A stretch of 64,000 nt of DNA from Mesostigma viride (GCA_009746045.1 RPFO01000103.1:2567238-2631237), one strand, 5' to 3'. Shown: positions 35,126 through 54,968, numbered from the stretch's first letter. Numbers and translations: made by a program. The notes: a model not told the origin generated them from the letters alone.

Positions 35126-36900
35126 ATGGGTTGACCACTTGCAGGTGGGGGGGACCCCCTGCATGGGCACGGCATAATTAAATAAAGCTAGGTATCATCT
35201 GGAGGGTGGCTCATCATAGGCACACATGTACATGACTAAAAAGGCTAGGCCTAAGCTGGTATAGTGCCTGTAGTAGGCGGGCATGTACAAGGCCACTGTC
35301 TAACTATTCTACACTACTGCTGTATTCCCCTAGGCTGGGGCTGGAGTTGCTGGGGCCGCGGTGGTCGACTGGGGGGTCGCTGGCCAGGGCTTGTGGCCGA
35401 CGTAGATGGCCGCCCCCTTCCAGTACACCGGCTGGCCCGCCTTGGTCTGCCGGAGCTGGAGGTAGGTCGGCCATAGCTCCCGTCGCCGTTGTTGCTGTGC
35501 CAGGGTCAAGTCGTCGTCCACGGTGAAGGGAGTATTCTCGAGCCGCTTGCGGCGTCTGAGGAACGAAATCTTGTCCGCTGGGCTATCAAAGATGAGAAGA
35601 AGCGGAGGCGCCCCCGCCTTACCCCGCGCGCGGGGGAGGCAGTGGGCGGTCAGCTTGATCTCACCAAGAAGGCCCATGCGTGCAAGGATTTTGCTCTCAA
35701 ACGCACGTGCAAGCTTCTCGGAATTCTCACCTTCTTCCATGTCGAAGTTCTTGAGTATGGCGTTGAGGCTGCGCTTGGCGAGCTCGGCCTCCTCGCGGAG
35801 GTCAAGCGTCTGCCGCTGGAGCTGGGCTGCGACGGCGGAGGTGGTGGAGGTGGTATGTTGCTTAAGCATGTCCGCCCAGGTCGTGATGGGAGGAGCATCG
35901 CCGACCAGGCCAGCCGAGGCTGGCTTGGCGGCAATGTCCTTCACTGCCTGGGCGGTGAGGCCTGCTGTGTTCTGCAAGACTTCGATAGCAATTGCATTAT
36001 CCTTGAGGCGCTGGTCGATGTCGCGGAGCTGGGCGGTGATGGAGTCGGTGGAGGCGGAGGGGGGGGGGGGGGGGAGGCGAGGAGGGTGGCGGTGGCGGTG
36101 GGGATGGTGGGAAGCTCAGCAGCCAGCGTGCCTCCAATTGCCGCCACATCTGCGGCAAGAGGGGTCACGTGCTGCTCGAAAGCTTCCTTGAGGAGGGTGC
36201 GGATGGTGGCTTCGGTGGGGAAGGTGGGGGGGGGCGGTGGGGAAGCCCAGATCGCGGCTTCGGAGCGTACAACAAGGGAGCAGAGGGCGAAGCGTTGGAG
36301 CTTGGGGCGACTCATGCGGTGAATGATTGGGAGAGCCTCGGCGGCCGGGGTCGACAAGCTGGCCGTCACCAGGCCAGCGGCCACGCCGGTTGTGGGACGT
36401 GAGGTACAAGCACAGGGCTAGAAGCGAGGCGTGATTGCCGTAAAACACGTCTTCCATGAGCCAACTGGGGCTGCGTTGCCAGAAGCCGGGGCGGTTGACG
36501 TCAAAGGAGGTCTCTTCCCAGGGCGGCTCAGCAGAGCGACTGCGCTTAGGTTCAGGCGATGCAGATGGCGAGGCGAGCCCGGGAGGCTGGGCGAGCACCA
36601 GTGCACGACTAGTGTCACCGTTGCCATCTGGGCCGGTGGGCGAAGCTGCAGCCGAAGCTGCATGCGGATTTTCATCGCCGAGCGCAGCCGCCAGGCTGCG
36701 TTGCGTCGAGAGGCGTTTGCTCATCGTATATTGCGTAATAGCTTTGGAAAATTATATCAGCATGTGCGTCGTAGAAAGACGCATCGATTGTGATATTCAC
36801 GGCTAAATTCAGTGCTCAAACGTGAAAGTTATGAGCTCCGCCGTCAGCCATGGCTATCTCGTGGCTCGTCACTATAGCGGGGGATGTAATAGCCTAAAAA
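35126..36900 (-). mobile_element. ORF1-only retroelement copy, two frameshifts, 3' end cut short
   Basis: ORF1 pieces lie in 36724-36116, 36384-35941 and 35977-35330 on the minus strand, beginning MSKRLSTQRSLAAALGDENP. The middle region differs from its relatives, suggesting recombination between subfamilies. The 3' module is interrupted after about 35150, where the next element's 5' end begins. Confidence 0.75.
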
Positions 36901-36904
36901 TAGT

Positions 36905-37250
36905 TATTAACCATGTACATGTGTGCCTATGATGTGCCACACTCCAGATGATGCCTAGTTTTATTTAGTTATGCTGTGCCCATGCAGAGAGCTGCTCTCT
37001 GCTGAGATGCCACGCTCTAGTTTTTGTATAGCCATGATGATCTTCCTCCCCCGTGCCAGGATCCCCCCCTTAGGCGGGTTGAACCTGAGACAGCATGGTG
37101 GTGCAGCTAGGTGCCCTGGTGCACCTAGAGCAGGCGGGTAGCTTACATTCCCACCCTTGCATGAAGTAGCCTAGAATGTATTAAAAGCCATGCCCCTTCT
37201 CAGGGCTATGTGCTACATTTACTCCCAACGGAGTGATGTTGATAATTAAT
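36905..37250 (+). mobile_element. Isolated ORF1-element 3' module (SINE-like), type-2 tail
   Basis: Matches the 3' non-coding module of the ORF1-only elements (ATGTGCCACACTCCAGATGA to CTACTTTACTCCCAAC-type end) and finishes with ACTCC-CAAC-GGAGT and TTAA units. Other free-standing copies are at 56430-56720 and 58440-58760, so this part can move by itself or be repeatedly truncated to this size. Confidence 0.75.
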
Positions 37251-37254
37251 TAAT

Positions 37255-37490
37255 TAATCTAGGAAAACCCTAACTATTCTACTCAGCAAAGCGCCCCTTC
37301 CTCTTGGGGGGGGGGGCTCGCCCACAGGGGCTGGCGTGTGAGCCTGGACAATCGTCTTCCGCCTCGTCTTGTTCCGGCTGCATAGCAGTCCAAGCAAGAG
37401 AGAGGGGTGAGTGCGATGTTCAAATGGGGCTGGGACCACTAGGTCAGCCAACAACTGCTGTGTATAGGTCATGACATGTTTACCCATCTT
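37255..37490 (-). pseudogene. LINE RT C-terminal fragment (type-3 subfamily)
   Basis: Minus-strand frame has QQLLADLVVPAPFEHR and VQAHTPAPVGEPPPPRGRG, matching 58735-59121. No hairpin tail is attached; the piece is bounded by TTAATTAATCTAGGAAAA at 37243-37266. Confidence 0.7.
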
Positions 37491-37700
37491 TCTAGGAATG
37501 TCCCTCCATAGTGGTGTGCAGGTGCACTTGGTGCACCCAGAGCAGGTGTAGTTTACACCCTAGCTACCCTTGCAGGAAGTAGCCGAGAGTGTCATATAGT
37601 GCCCCTTCTCAGGGATATTATTAATTATAATTAATTAATTATTAATTAATTAATTAATTAATTAATTAATTAATTAATTAATTAATTAATTAATTAATTA
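37491..37700 (+). repeat. Type-2 module remnant and an 80-bp (TTAA)n tract
   Basis: 37500-37620 is a partial 3' module (GGTGCACTTGGTGCACCCAG, CTTGCAGGAAGTAGCC). It has no hairpin and joins a run of TTAATTAA units (37620-37700), the longest in the window, which is the tail of the reverse element that follows. Confidence 0.7.
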
Positions 37701-38465
37701 GACTCGTGCTCCCGTTGGGGAGTCACGGAGCATTAACCCCGATGGATGGATGGATGCAAACAGTCCTACCGGTCTAATCAATCGACAACATCTATCTACA
37801 ATATCAAAAGCCAACTAGTCTAAGCTCTCTACCCTAGGGGACCTGTCGGGCGTGCCTCCCGAATGTTTGCACACGCGGGCGCTTCCCCACGGGAGGGGGT
37901 TCGTTGTCCTCTATAACCTGGGCCCACTTGGCCTTGTCCATCATCTTGTTCCAAATCACGGAGAGACCTAGCCCCCCCATGTCTGCGACTAGCTGTTCTT
38001 TGAAGGTGCGGGCCTTGCGGCGGCGAACATTGCTGGGCCCAGCCCACCTAAGGAGGTGCCGGCCAGGCTGAGCTGGGCGCAGCCCCGCGGGGGGGCCACG
38101 TGAGGTGTCTACCTGGTTGGTATGAGCTAAGTGCCCTACTAGCTGCAAGCGCCGCTGCTTAATGGTGCTGGTGATATATTGCATGCCGAGGTACAGGTCC
38201 TCATTGCGAACATGAGCAGCATAGCCGACTCTGAAAATGGATCGCAGCATGTTGGTGACCGCGCCGTTCAGCTTGCGGGCCAGGTCGGCGGTGAGGGTCC
38301 ACGTCTCGGCCCCGTACGTAAGAACAGGGAGGACGAGAACCTTAAACAGGTCCTGTTTCTATATCTTGCCCAGGGGCTTGCGCCACAGGGCCCGGTATTG
38401 GCGTAAAGCGTGCCAGGCGAGGGAGATGCGGTGGTCTACATCCGAGCCTCGCAGCTGGGGAGGAC
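37701..38465 (-). pseudogene. LINE RT C-terminal third with type-1 tail
   Basis: Minus-strand copy of the same subfamily as 27301-28945 (MLRSIFRVGYAAHVRNEDLY, RRLQLVGHLAHTNQVDTSR). The thumb part at 38440-38240 is separated by frame changes. The 3' end at 37701-37730 has GGGAG/CTCCC hairpin and TTAA repeats. 5' truncated inside the RT. Confidence 0.83.
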
Positions 38466-38530
38466 TGCCCAGGGATATGTGCTACATTTACTCCCAACAG
38501 AGTCAATGATGTTCCAGTTCAATTCAATTC
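38466..38530 (+). mobile_element. Very short type-2 tail fragment
   Basis: GGGATATGTGCTACATTTAC, a mutated hairpin CTCC-CAAC-AGAG and (AATTC)n tail; about 60 bp of 3' end only. Sits directly at the truncated 5' edge of the reverse LINE at 37701-38465. Confidence 0.65.
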
Positions 38531-38904
38531 AATTCACAGTGCCTCCATGCAGGTCTTCCTACAGATAGCCACGCGGTCCTCGCGTCTCAAAGTTCCTCTC
38601 AGACAACTACCCTAATCCGTCCACGACGTTGGATTGCCATGAGTCCAGGAATAGTTGTCTCACTTAACATACCGTGCATTACCGGAATGACCGGCCGGCT
38701 TACAAGTAGACTACGTCACGTTAGCAAATTCCTTTTATTCACTACCCCGATATTCACAGTCTCCTTTCCCACACGTGCACAGCAAAATATGGTGTTGTTC
38801 TTAGTCAATTGCATTGTTTTTCCCGTCTTTGTTCTTATCGTGTCGATTTCATCACAACTCTTGTTTAACTCTTGCATCGTTTGTTGGTCAAACGGACTAT
38901 GACC
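38531..38904. other. Unassigned AT-richer spacer
   Basis: No repeat, gene or motif recognised between two retroelement fragments. Open frames here are short and unconvincing. Confidence 0.4.
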
Positions 38905-39745
38905 GAGACATTATGCTCCAATGAGTGTGGACATCGGCATCGGCCTGGCCTGGGCCAGGCTCCGCTCGCTCAACACCTACTGGCGCTCGAAGGGCCTGGG
39001 CGAGCACCGCAAGCGCATGCTCTTCAAGGTCCTCGTCCTCACGGTGCTTACGTATGGCGCCGAGGTGTGGACACTCACAGACACACTGGCAACTAAGCTA
39101 GACAGCACGGTTTACAGGATGCTCCGACAGGTCCTGAACTTAGAGTTTTCCAAGCGTAGGTCATTAGAGTCTTTGTATCAGGGTATGCCTCGTATTTCGG
39201 ACGCCGGACGAGATTAGGCAGCGTAGGATAGCACTTGTAGGACATCTTGCTCGCACCAGCCAGGTCGACACCGCCATTGGTCTGGCCGGCCCCCAGCGGC
39301 TTGGCCAACCAGGGCGGCATATTTTGACCTGGCCTGGCCCCAAGGACATTCCCAGGAAGCTCATGAGGTAAACCTGCCATGAACTACATCCAGATGTTGC
39401 TGGCCGACCTAGTGGTCCCACTGCCCAGTTTGAACACCGCATCCACTCTCTCTCCCTTCTTTGGACTGCCATGCAGAACAAGACGCGGTGGCAGAAGATT
39501 GTCCAGCTAGTCTCACACGCCGCCACTGGCCCCTGTGGGCAAGCCACCCGGCCGGGCCCCCCCAAGAGGAAGGGGCGTTTTGCTGAGTAGTGTAGTTAGG
39601 ATTTTCTAGAGTAGATAGCTTAGATTTAGGTTAATAGTTCGATTACGCGGCTTCCTCCACTCCACCCATCCATCAAGGAATATGTGCTACATGATCTCCC
39701 AACGGAGGCATGTTATAATTTAATTTAATTTTAATTATGCTCCGT
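38905..39745 (+). pseudogene. LINE RT C-terminal fragment, second subfamily, type-3 tail
   Basis: Frame 38921-39217 reads GLAWARLRSLNTYWRSKGLG and KVLVLTVLTYGAEVWTL, then frameshifts in GMPRISD; the remainder (LARTSQVDTAIGLAGPQR) continues in another frame. The 3' non-coding part has GGATTTTCTAGAGTAGATAG, hairpin CTCC-CAAC-GGAG (about 39691-39704) and an AT tail. The subfamily differs from 27301-28945 by clear amino-acid divergence. Confidence 0.82.
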
Positions 39746-39767
39746 CTTGGGTGCGGAACCGAACGAG

Positions 39768-39826
39768 CCACGAGCCACGAGGTAGCCATGGCTGACGGCC
39801 GGCGGAGCTCATAACTTTCACGTTTA
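39768..39826 (+). mobile_element. 5'-leader fragment of ORF1-only element
   Basis: GAGCCACGAGGTAGCCATGG to CATAACTTTCACGTTT equals the 5' leader of the ORF1 elements at 35115 and 61520 (in reverse). It is cut at 39826, where the tail of the next element starts. Confidence 0.65.
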
Positions 39827-39829
39827 ATT

Positions 39830-41770
39830 AGGAACATCACTCCGTTGGGAGTCAATGTAGCACATATCCCTGAGAAGGGGCATATGGCTTTTAATACATT
39901 CTAGGCTACTTCCTGCAAGGGTGGGAATGTAAGCGACCCTTGCTCTAGGTGCACCAAGGCACCTGCACCCTCATAATCTTCACACTATGCCCAGCTAAGG
40001 GGGAGTATGTTATGTGGGGGAAGATCATCATGGCTATACAAGAGCTAGGACATGGCTTCTCTACAGAGAGCATCTCTCTGCATGGCATAGCATGGCGAAA
40101 TTCTTAATGCAACATCCATGGGGGTCCCGTTATAGGCATGGCTTGGCTAAATTCTGTAGGCAACATCCATGGGGGCCATTATGGGCGCACATGCGCGTGG
40201 GCCACATGCTAGGCTAAGCCTAACTAATCTACACTACTGGTATGAATTCCCTAGTCTGAGGTGGCAGGAGGGGGCAGCCTGCCAGGGCTTGTGGTCAACG
40301 TGGATGACCGCCCCCCTCCAGTAGACCGGCTTCCCCCGGCTGCGCTTTGCCGGAGCTGAAGGTAGGTTGGCCATAGCTCGCGTCGCCGCTGTTGCTGGAC
40401 CAGGGTCAAGTCGTCGTCCAGCGTGAAGCCAGTCTCCGAGAGCTTCTTGCGGCATTTAAGGAACGCCAGCTTGTCCGCCATGTACTTAAAGGTGAGGAGC
40501 ACGGGTGCCGGGCCAGCCTTCCCCCGCGCGCGGGGGAGGCGGACAGCTGACATGTCCAGCTCACCAGTGAGTAACATGGGGGCAAAAATGGCGCGCTTAA
40601 ATGCCTCAAGAAGGCTCGTGGAGGTCTCACCTGCCGGCTGGTCGAAGTGCTTGACGATGACATTGTGGCTGCGCCGGGCGATGTCGGCTTCCTCGCGAAG
40701 GTCGAGGGCTTGTTGCTTGAGTTGTGCCGAGATGGTGGAGGTGGTGGAGGTGGTGTGCTGCTTAAGCAAGTCCGCCCAGGTGGAGGGAGCATCGCCGGCC
40801 GGGCCAGCAGGCGCCGGCTGGGCGGCGATGTCCTTCACCGCCTGGGCGGTGAGGCCGGCGGTGTCATGCAAGCTCTCAAGGGCGTTGGCGGTGGCTTGAA
40901 GGCGTTGGTCGAGGTCGAGGAGCTGGGCTTTGATGTCGGCAGTGGAGGCGGAAATGGCAGTGGAGGTGGAGGCGGCGGCGGTGGAAATGTGAGGAAGTTC
41001 AGCAGCCAGCGTGCCACCCATTGCTGCGACGTCAGCAGCAAGGGGGGTCACGTGCTGCTGAAAGGCTTCCGTGAGGATGGAACGGAGGGTGGAGGCGGAG
41101 ATGGATGGAGCCCAGATCTCGCCATCAGAGCGCTGGAGAAGAGAGTTGAGGACGGCGTGCTGGAGTTGGGGGCAGGGACGTGCACCCGAACATCTGGCTG
41201 ATGTTGTGCCAGCGTCGGCCGTCGGTGACGAGGAGGCATCCAGTGGCGTGGAGATGGAGGCACAGGTCGTAAAGCGAGGCGTAGTCCCCGAAGAAGATGT
41301 GATGCATAGCATCACTCGGAGAAATGGTGGTCCAGTCGTAATCATCGACCTGGAAAGGTTGGAGCCGACAGTGCGGTTCCGAGAAGCGTGGCCCTCCAGT
41401 TTTGTCGGCGGGGCGGGCGCGTTTAGCTAGGTCAGGCGATGCCGATGGCGAGGCATTGAGGCCGGGAGGTTGCTGGGGGACCACCAGTGCACGACTAGTG
41501 TCACCGCTGCCTGCCGGATCTGGCGAAGCGGCAGCCTCAGCTGCCGCATTGTCAAAGGCGAGCGCATCCGCCAAACTGCGTTGCGTCGACGGGCGTTTGC
41601 TCGTCATATATTGCGTTTTAGATTCGGAAAATGATATCAGCATGTGCGTCTTAGAAAGACGAAGCGATAGTGATATTCACGGCTTAATTCGGTGCTCAAA
41701 CGTGAAAGTTATGAGCTCCGACAGCCATGGCTACCTCGTGGCTCGTGGCTCGTGGCTCGCTGGATCGCCA
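39830..41770 (-). mobile_element. ORF1-only retroelement, near full length (type-2 tail)
   Basis: Minus strand: leader (GAGCCACGAG, repeated three times near 41735-41760), ORF1 in two frames (41643-41125 and 41345-40251), 3' module and hairpin ACTCC-CAAC-GGAGT at about 39837-39850, then TTCCTAATT. ORF1 starts MTSKRPSTQRSLADALAFDN after an in-frame upstream extension and is broken by one frameshift near 41170. The C-terminal core is intact (TLDDDLTLVQQQRRRELWPT). Confidence 0.8.
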
Positions 41771-41811
41771 TGCGACCAGGCAAAGTTGTCTCACTTCATG
41801 TTATAATTTAG

Positions 41812-42168
41812 TTAATTAATTTTTTTTTTAATGTACCCACCAAAAAACTCATCCAGGGCTGCAGCGCGCGACGATGACCTGTCCGCCCGGCCGCCAGCCT
41901 CCCTCCCCGTCCATGGAGAATCAAGGCCACGACGGTAGGCCAGGAAGGTAGCCGGCTTTACTTGCCCATCTAGCAATGGAAGATAGCTAACAGTTGCAGG
42001 GGGGCCCGAGTTAGGATGGATGCCTTCCGTGGTCAGGTCACGCACCCAAGAAGGCCGCCATCGCCATGCATTGGCCGCGGGAAACGCCATCGGCTGGGGG
42101 ACGTGCTCAGGGGGTAGCCCTCTAACAAAAATGCCTTCACTCCCCCTCCCTCCCCGGTGAAACTTCAC
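41812..42168 (-). pseudogene. Possible tyrosine-recombinase (DIRS/Crypton-type) N-terminal fragment
   Basis: Open frame of 118 codons. The part VKPATFLAYRRGLDS, followed by AALDEFFGGYI, resembles the helical core-binding domain of tyrosine recombinases, where a Tyr/Arg-rich helix is followed by a short helix pair. An upstream string TTEGIHPNSGP resembles the start regions of some retroelement ORFs. The catalytic R/H/R/Y domain is absent, the frame ends at TTAA-rich sequence and no partner ORF is seen. The similarity is weak and this could be coincidence. Confidence 0.3.
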
Positions 42169-42752
42169 ACATTGTCAAAGTGAAGTTACAAGTAACGAGA
42201 TTTCATTTCATCTATAAAATAGCAGCTCATCACATGTGCTGTGAGCAGTCTCTTGCATGCTGCAATAGTTGTCTCACTTGATACATGAGCAGGCTGTTGC
42301 CTGTTATTGTGGCAACTAATCAAGGCATCACTAGTCACTGGGCATTCCAGCCAGCAATGTACATTTAGTATGCCAAGCAACCAGATCCAAACTGATCAGT
42401 GCCAGCCGCCGACACTTTGTACTCGTAAACTAGATACAAGTCCGTTGAATCAAAGCACCACGGGCTCTACCTCTGTGCCAAGAACTGCTGGTAAAATGAA
42501 CCATGGCACACGGTGACATCCAGCCATAAAAGTGAGAACAAAACTCCTGTCCCGTTGCAGGAAAAGATGTCACACCCGATGTGAAGGAAAGTTTTTTAGC
42601 ATACAGCTGCAGTACCAAAACAAGGATCCAGTGTGTGCCTCCGAGCCCTCAGCCGCTGTACAATCAACTCGTGAAATCGGGCCTAGGCGCAGGTACAGCC
42701 AGTTGTCCACTCTCGATCCTGTCCTTTCAGGAAAACTATAGGGCCGCCAGGC
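42169..42752. other. 3' flank of PNO, no feature seen
   Basis: Low-complexity-free sequence between retroelement debris and the PNO stop. No gene or repeat recognised; the PNO 3' UTR must lie at its right side. Confidence 0.5.
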
Positions 42753-51061
<8,309 letters not shown>

Positions 51062-51470
51062 TTACGCCTTTAATGAATAAGACGCCTATTCAAACCAATC
51101 AATACAAACACGAACCAAAATATCCTGTAAATCAAAGAATTGCCTCTTTTCTCCTGCGTCGGCAAAATCAATCTCTCTCGACTTTCTGAAAAATGCTGGC
51201 TGGCATGGTCGTCGGGCTCGATCCGAAGCGGTTTTTGTTTTGTTTTCACGTCGTCGTGACGTCAGTACTGTGTAATCGTCATCGCCGGCAGGCGCCGCGC
51301 CACCGCCAAAAGTATGGCAGGGCCTGGCGTATGCATGTTTGCCGGGGAATCGAGTTGACAGAGAGAAATTCTAGCTTCTGACAAGTGACTCAGACAACTG
51401 ATTGTGTTGGTGCACCATACCGTAGTGTCTTGTCAACTAGGAGTTCGATGTTGTTTAAGTTCCCCCCACA
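51062..51470. promoter_or_regulatory. PNO upstream region, no defined promoter motif
   Basis: The PNO promoter must lie here or above. I see no TATA-like box or repeated motif that I would call. The insertion at 51477-51536 lies about 420 bp upstream of the start codon. Confidence 0.3.
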
Positions 51471-51476
51471 AGGCAA

Positions 51477-51536
51477 GCTGCCCATGTGCGGGGTGGGATT
51501 CAACTGACTAACTAACTAACTAACTAACTAACAATG
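51477..51536. mobile_element. Short retroelement 3' end with CTAA tail
   Basis: GCTGCCCATGTGCGG, G, GTGGGA matches the end of the insertion body at 2542-2563 except for one base. It is followed by ATTCAACTGA and (CTAA)n instead of CAA. Sharing of a 3' terminal string before unrelated simple repeats suggests a common retroelement family. I could not find a target duplication. Confidence 0.45.
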
Positions 51537-53085
51537 CAAGCAATTCTCTGCCTGCCTAGTCGTAACATGTCAGCGACTAGCGCGCATCGGACAACCCAAA
51601 AGCGCCCGACGCTTCGGTGTTGTCCGTCCAGTGCTAGCTGGCACTTTTTGCCTTTTGGATATTTTGGTAACGGCCCAACCGTAGTGCTGATGTCACCACG
51701 TCACGTTCCTCTTGCTTTGCCCTAAAAGGTCGGAGTAAAAGTACTTTCCTCGTGCGTCACGAGTCACGACCATCCTTCGACGGTGCCCAATCAATTATTT
51801 GGGAAGACAGTGAAAACAGAAGGCATTCTTTCATTTTACATGGCAAAAAAAAAGAATGGATTACATGAAGGAAATTCGAGATCGAGAGGTCGGATCCCAG
51901 AATGTCGATGGGAGGAACGGAATTGAAAGCAGAATGCACACATTATTCAAGTTGTCATCGCGTGCTTGGATCGCACAAATACATTTTGTTGCCAGTTTTT
52001 TGTGTGTGTATAATCGACGATGCCTCAAAGACACTTTAAGGCTTCATCGGTCATATTCAAAACGAGTGGAGCTTAGCGACTTTCGGTAGACTGCGAAGCA
52101 GGAGATAGGTTGGGGCAACGGCTACAGCCCGCGTAAGTATTTTTACCATACACTCCAAGCAGGCTAGTCCCCGAAATTCCGAGCCGACGTTCGGATGGTA
52201 ATCACTGTTTGTCCGTTATACAGTGAGCTCGAGGTATCCAAAGGAACCGTGATGGTCACCGAGCAAGACACGCTCGCCTCCTGGTCCGACAAGTCAAGAT
52301 CATGTCATCCTCGCGTTCTAGATGCGCATGAAATTGTCCATGCATGTACTCTCCATGCTTGGCTTTGTAACGGTTTGATTGGTACGGAGTATGCTCCGCT
52401 ACCCCAGAAACCTTCCTTGTGCACGGGACACTGCTGTGTGTTTCAGTAAGACGGAAAAGGTTGGGAAGCTCTTGATGACAGCAGGAATAAGACGGTAGGA
52501 GCGTGTGGTCCAGACGTACACGTATCATTTTAGAACCAGGCGTATATGGGCGGCGGGTTCATGACATCCCCAGACCCACGCCCCTTGACCCCTACGAGTG
52601 ACGCATGTACGCCTGGGGCCTACGTGTCAGCAGTGAGGAAGGCCACCTTCACCGTAGTATCGCACATTGTGCTGGCATACCAAAGTTGCTAGCGCTCTGT
52701 GTCCTCGCAAGGGAAGCGTGTGTCTACCTAATTCCATGGCCCCATCAGTACGTTTCCTTGCTATGAGCCTAGGTGCCCAAGTTCCAACCAGCAGCTCCCT
52801 CTCCTCTCTCTCTGTGTCCCTGTCTCGGTTGATTGCTTCCCACTTGACATCTTGGATATATATCTACCTCCGTAATTTATCATTCTCAACGAATATATAT
52901 CTAGCTGTCCAAACTATACAGGCCAGGCTCTACGCTACGCGCATTTTGCGCCGCCACCAACATCCACATAGGCGCTTGGTCCATGTTGTGTGCCAGCGGA
53001 GGGTGATGGCACCTTGGGTCTTTCTTAGCCATGAACCAATTATACCACCTTCCCAACACACAGGCACTTTCCCAACACCAAAGGT
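51537..53085. other. Intergenic sequence, no gene recognised
   Basis: Several short open frames on both strands without recognisable motifs. Composition is more balanced than in the genes. Confidence 0.45.
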
Positions 53086-53330
53086 TTATATCAAGGAGAC
53101 AACTAGTGCAGGCCAGAAATTCGGGAGAATCCGGACCATGGTAGCTCGAGCCTGCCCTTATCTTTTCTGCGTGTTCGAGTCGTTCAGGATGATGAATATC
53201 AAGGAGACAACCAGCGCAGGCCAGAAATTGGGAGAATCCAGACCATGGTAGCTCGAGCCTGCTGTTATCTTGTCCGCGTTTTCGAGTCGTTCAGGATGAT
53301 GAATATGAATGGAGATGGAAATGTGTAGCC
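53086..53330 (+). repeat. Two tandem copies of a roughly 120-bp dispersed repeat
   Basis: The unit begins ATCAAGGAGACAACCAGCGC and contains GAGAATCCGGACCATGGTAG and GTTCAGGATGATGAATAT. Further copies are at 53690-53790, 54005-54070 and 59314-59450. At 54012 the unit lies directly before an ORF1-like frame, so it is probably the 5' leader of that retroelement. Confidence 0.75.
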
Positions 53331-53339
53331 TTGTGCATT

Positions 53340-53515
53340 GAAATTATGGCTGGCTTATGTGTAGAGGTGCACCTCAGTTGTGCACCCCGAGTAGGTGGCA
53401 GTTTACACCCACCACCTGCAAATTGTCGCCTAGAATGTACTAAAAACCATATAACCCTTCTCAGGGATATGTGTTACACATCCTCCCCACGGAGGTATGT
53501 TCGTAATTAATTAAT
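53340..53515 (+). mobile_element. ORF1-element 3' module, diverged, type-3-like hairpin
   Basis: GGTGCACCTCAGTTGTGCAC to GCCTAGAATGTACTAAAAACC, then CCTCC-CCAC-GGAGG (about 53482-53495) and TTAATTAATTA. Combines a type-2 module body with a type-3 hairpin loop. Confidence 0.65.
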
Positions 53516-53689
53516 TACGTGCAGAGCGACTAGATGACCTAGACGGTGGGGTCGGAAACAGCTTGCTTGATCAGCTAGGGGGTGTGTTTTGGGCCTAACT
53601 GGCTGGGAGTGTCTAGTGGTGAGAAACATTGCTGCGGTCGCTCTCCCACCATTTACGAGGAAATACCCGCAAATGGAAAACCATAGGTT

Positions 53690-53800
53690 TATATCAAGGA
53701 GACCTAACCAGCGCAGGCCAGAAATCAGGAGAATCCGGACCATGGTAGCTCAAGCCTGCTGTTATCTTTTCCGCGTTTTTGAGCGTTGATGCTCGTCGAT
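53690..53800 (+). repeat. Third copy of the AAGGAGAC leader repeat
   Basis: Same unit as at 53086, diverging after TTTTTGAGCG (about 53785). Confidence 0.7.
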
Positions 53801-54004
53801 GAACCCGACGCAAGCCATGTACGAAAAGAAGTAGATAATGGCGCGCGGCGGCAACGACGTGAGAGTTTGGTAAGGTAAGGTACTTGCCCGGCGACACCGC
53901 GTCAAGCAGTCCGGGCAGGTAGTCCGTAAGATAGGGCTCACGACAACTTTACAATTTGAGAACTGGGGACAAGCAAGTTGGGGTAAAAGCTAGTCGGGGT
54001 AATA

Positions 54005-54960
54005 TGAATATATCAAGGAGACAACCAGCGCAGGCCAGAAATCGGGAGAATCCGGACCATGGCAGCTTCTTCAAGCTAACTGGCGACGACCTCGTCGCTA
54101 AGCTCCGCAACCCAGCCCGGCCTGCGCAGCCAGCAGCCACATCAGCTCCCTCCCTCTGCAAGGATGACATCCGAGCAGGGTTGGAGGAGCACGTGACCTG
54201 GCCGTTGGCCGAGAAGCTGACCTCGCTGAACACGACGCTCAACACGGCGGAGGCCCGGGTCTCCAATGTGGAAACCAAGGTCGTCCACAAGCTGCAACCT
54301 CAGTTCACGGCGCTGCCGGCACACCGCGGCGCAGGCATCTGAGGCACACGCTGCACTTGTCTCTCGCCTTACATAACCAGCCAGGTGGAGGGCAAGTGCA
54401 GCGTGCTCATGATGAAGAAGCTTGAAGCCATCACCACCCACACCGAGGCCCTGGCCACACAGGTCCCAAAGATAGCGGAGCAGAGTTGTCTCTTTGATAG
54501 CGGAGCAGACGGCCACCATCGCATCCCAGCCACCCCGGCAGGATGCTGGCGACCTCCCGCCGCTCTCCTACGCGGACCTGCTGCGGTCAGCGACCGCCTC
54601 AACCACTGACGCCATCGCCACGGAACTCCAGGAGCTGGAGGACCACCGCCAAGCCAAACAACGGGAGGCTGGCCACCGACCGCGCTCGCCGCGAATGCCG
54701 AGTGGTGCTGCGTCGTTTCCCCCAGAAGCCAGGTGAGACGTCAACCACCCTTAATTGCCGATGAGCTCAAGAACCAGCTTCTTACCCTCATGGGCCTGGT
54801 AGGTGAGGTAGAACTGCGCGGGTGCCACCGCCTTCCCCACTCACGGGACAAGGCGGCTCCCCCACCAGTCCTGCTCACCTTCCGGCCTCCCCTGAGGACT
54901 AGCAGTAGCTCCTCTCTCGTCGCATTGCGGCCTCACCTGGACGCTGGCCGTGTGTGTTGA
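54005..54960 (+). pseudogene. Decayed ORF1-like protein of the third subfamily with its leader
   Basis: Starts with the leader repeat, then ATGGCAGCTTCTTC and frame pieces 53956-54342 (LEEHVTWPLAEKLTSLNTTL, a coiled-coil-like segment), 54385-54609, 54494-54736 and 54733-54960 (LLTLMGLVGEVELRGCHRLP, KAAPPPVLLTFRPP). The order follows the intact ORF1 copies, and at least three frameshifts separate the pieces. The end (CGTCGCATTGCGGCCTCACC) lines up with the fragment at 31680-31930. Confidence 0.65.
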
Positions 54961-54968
54961 CCAGTCCA

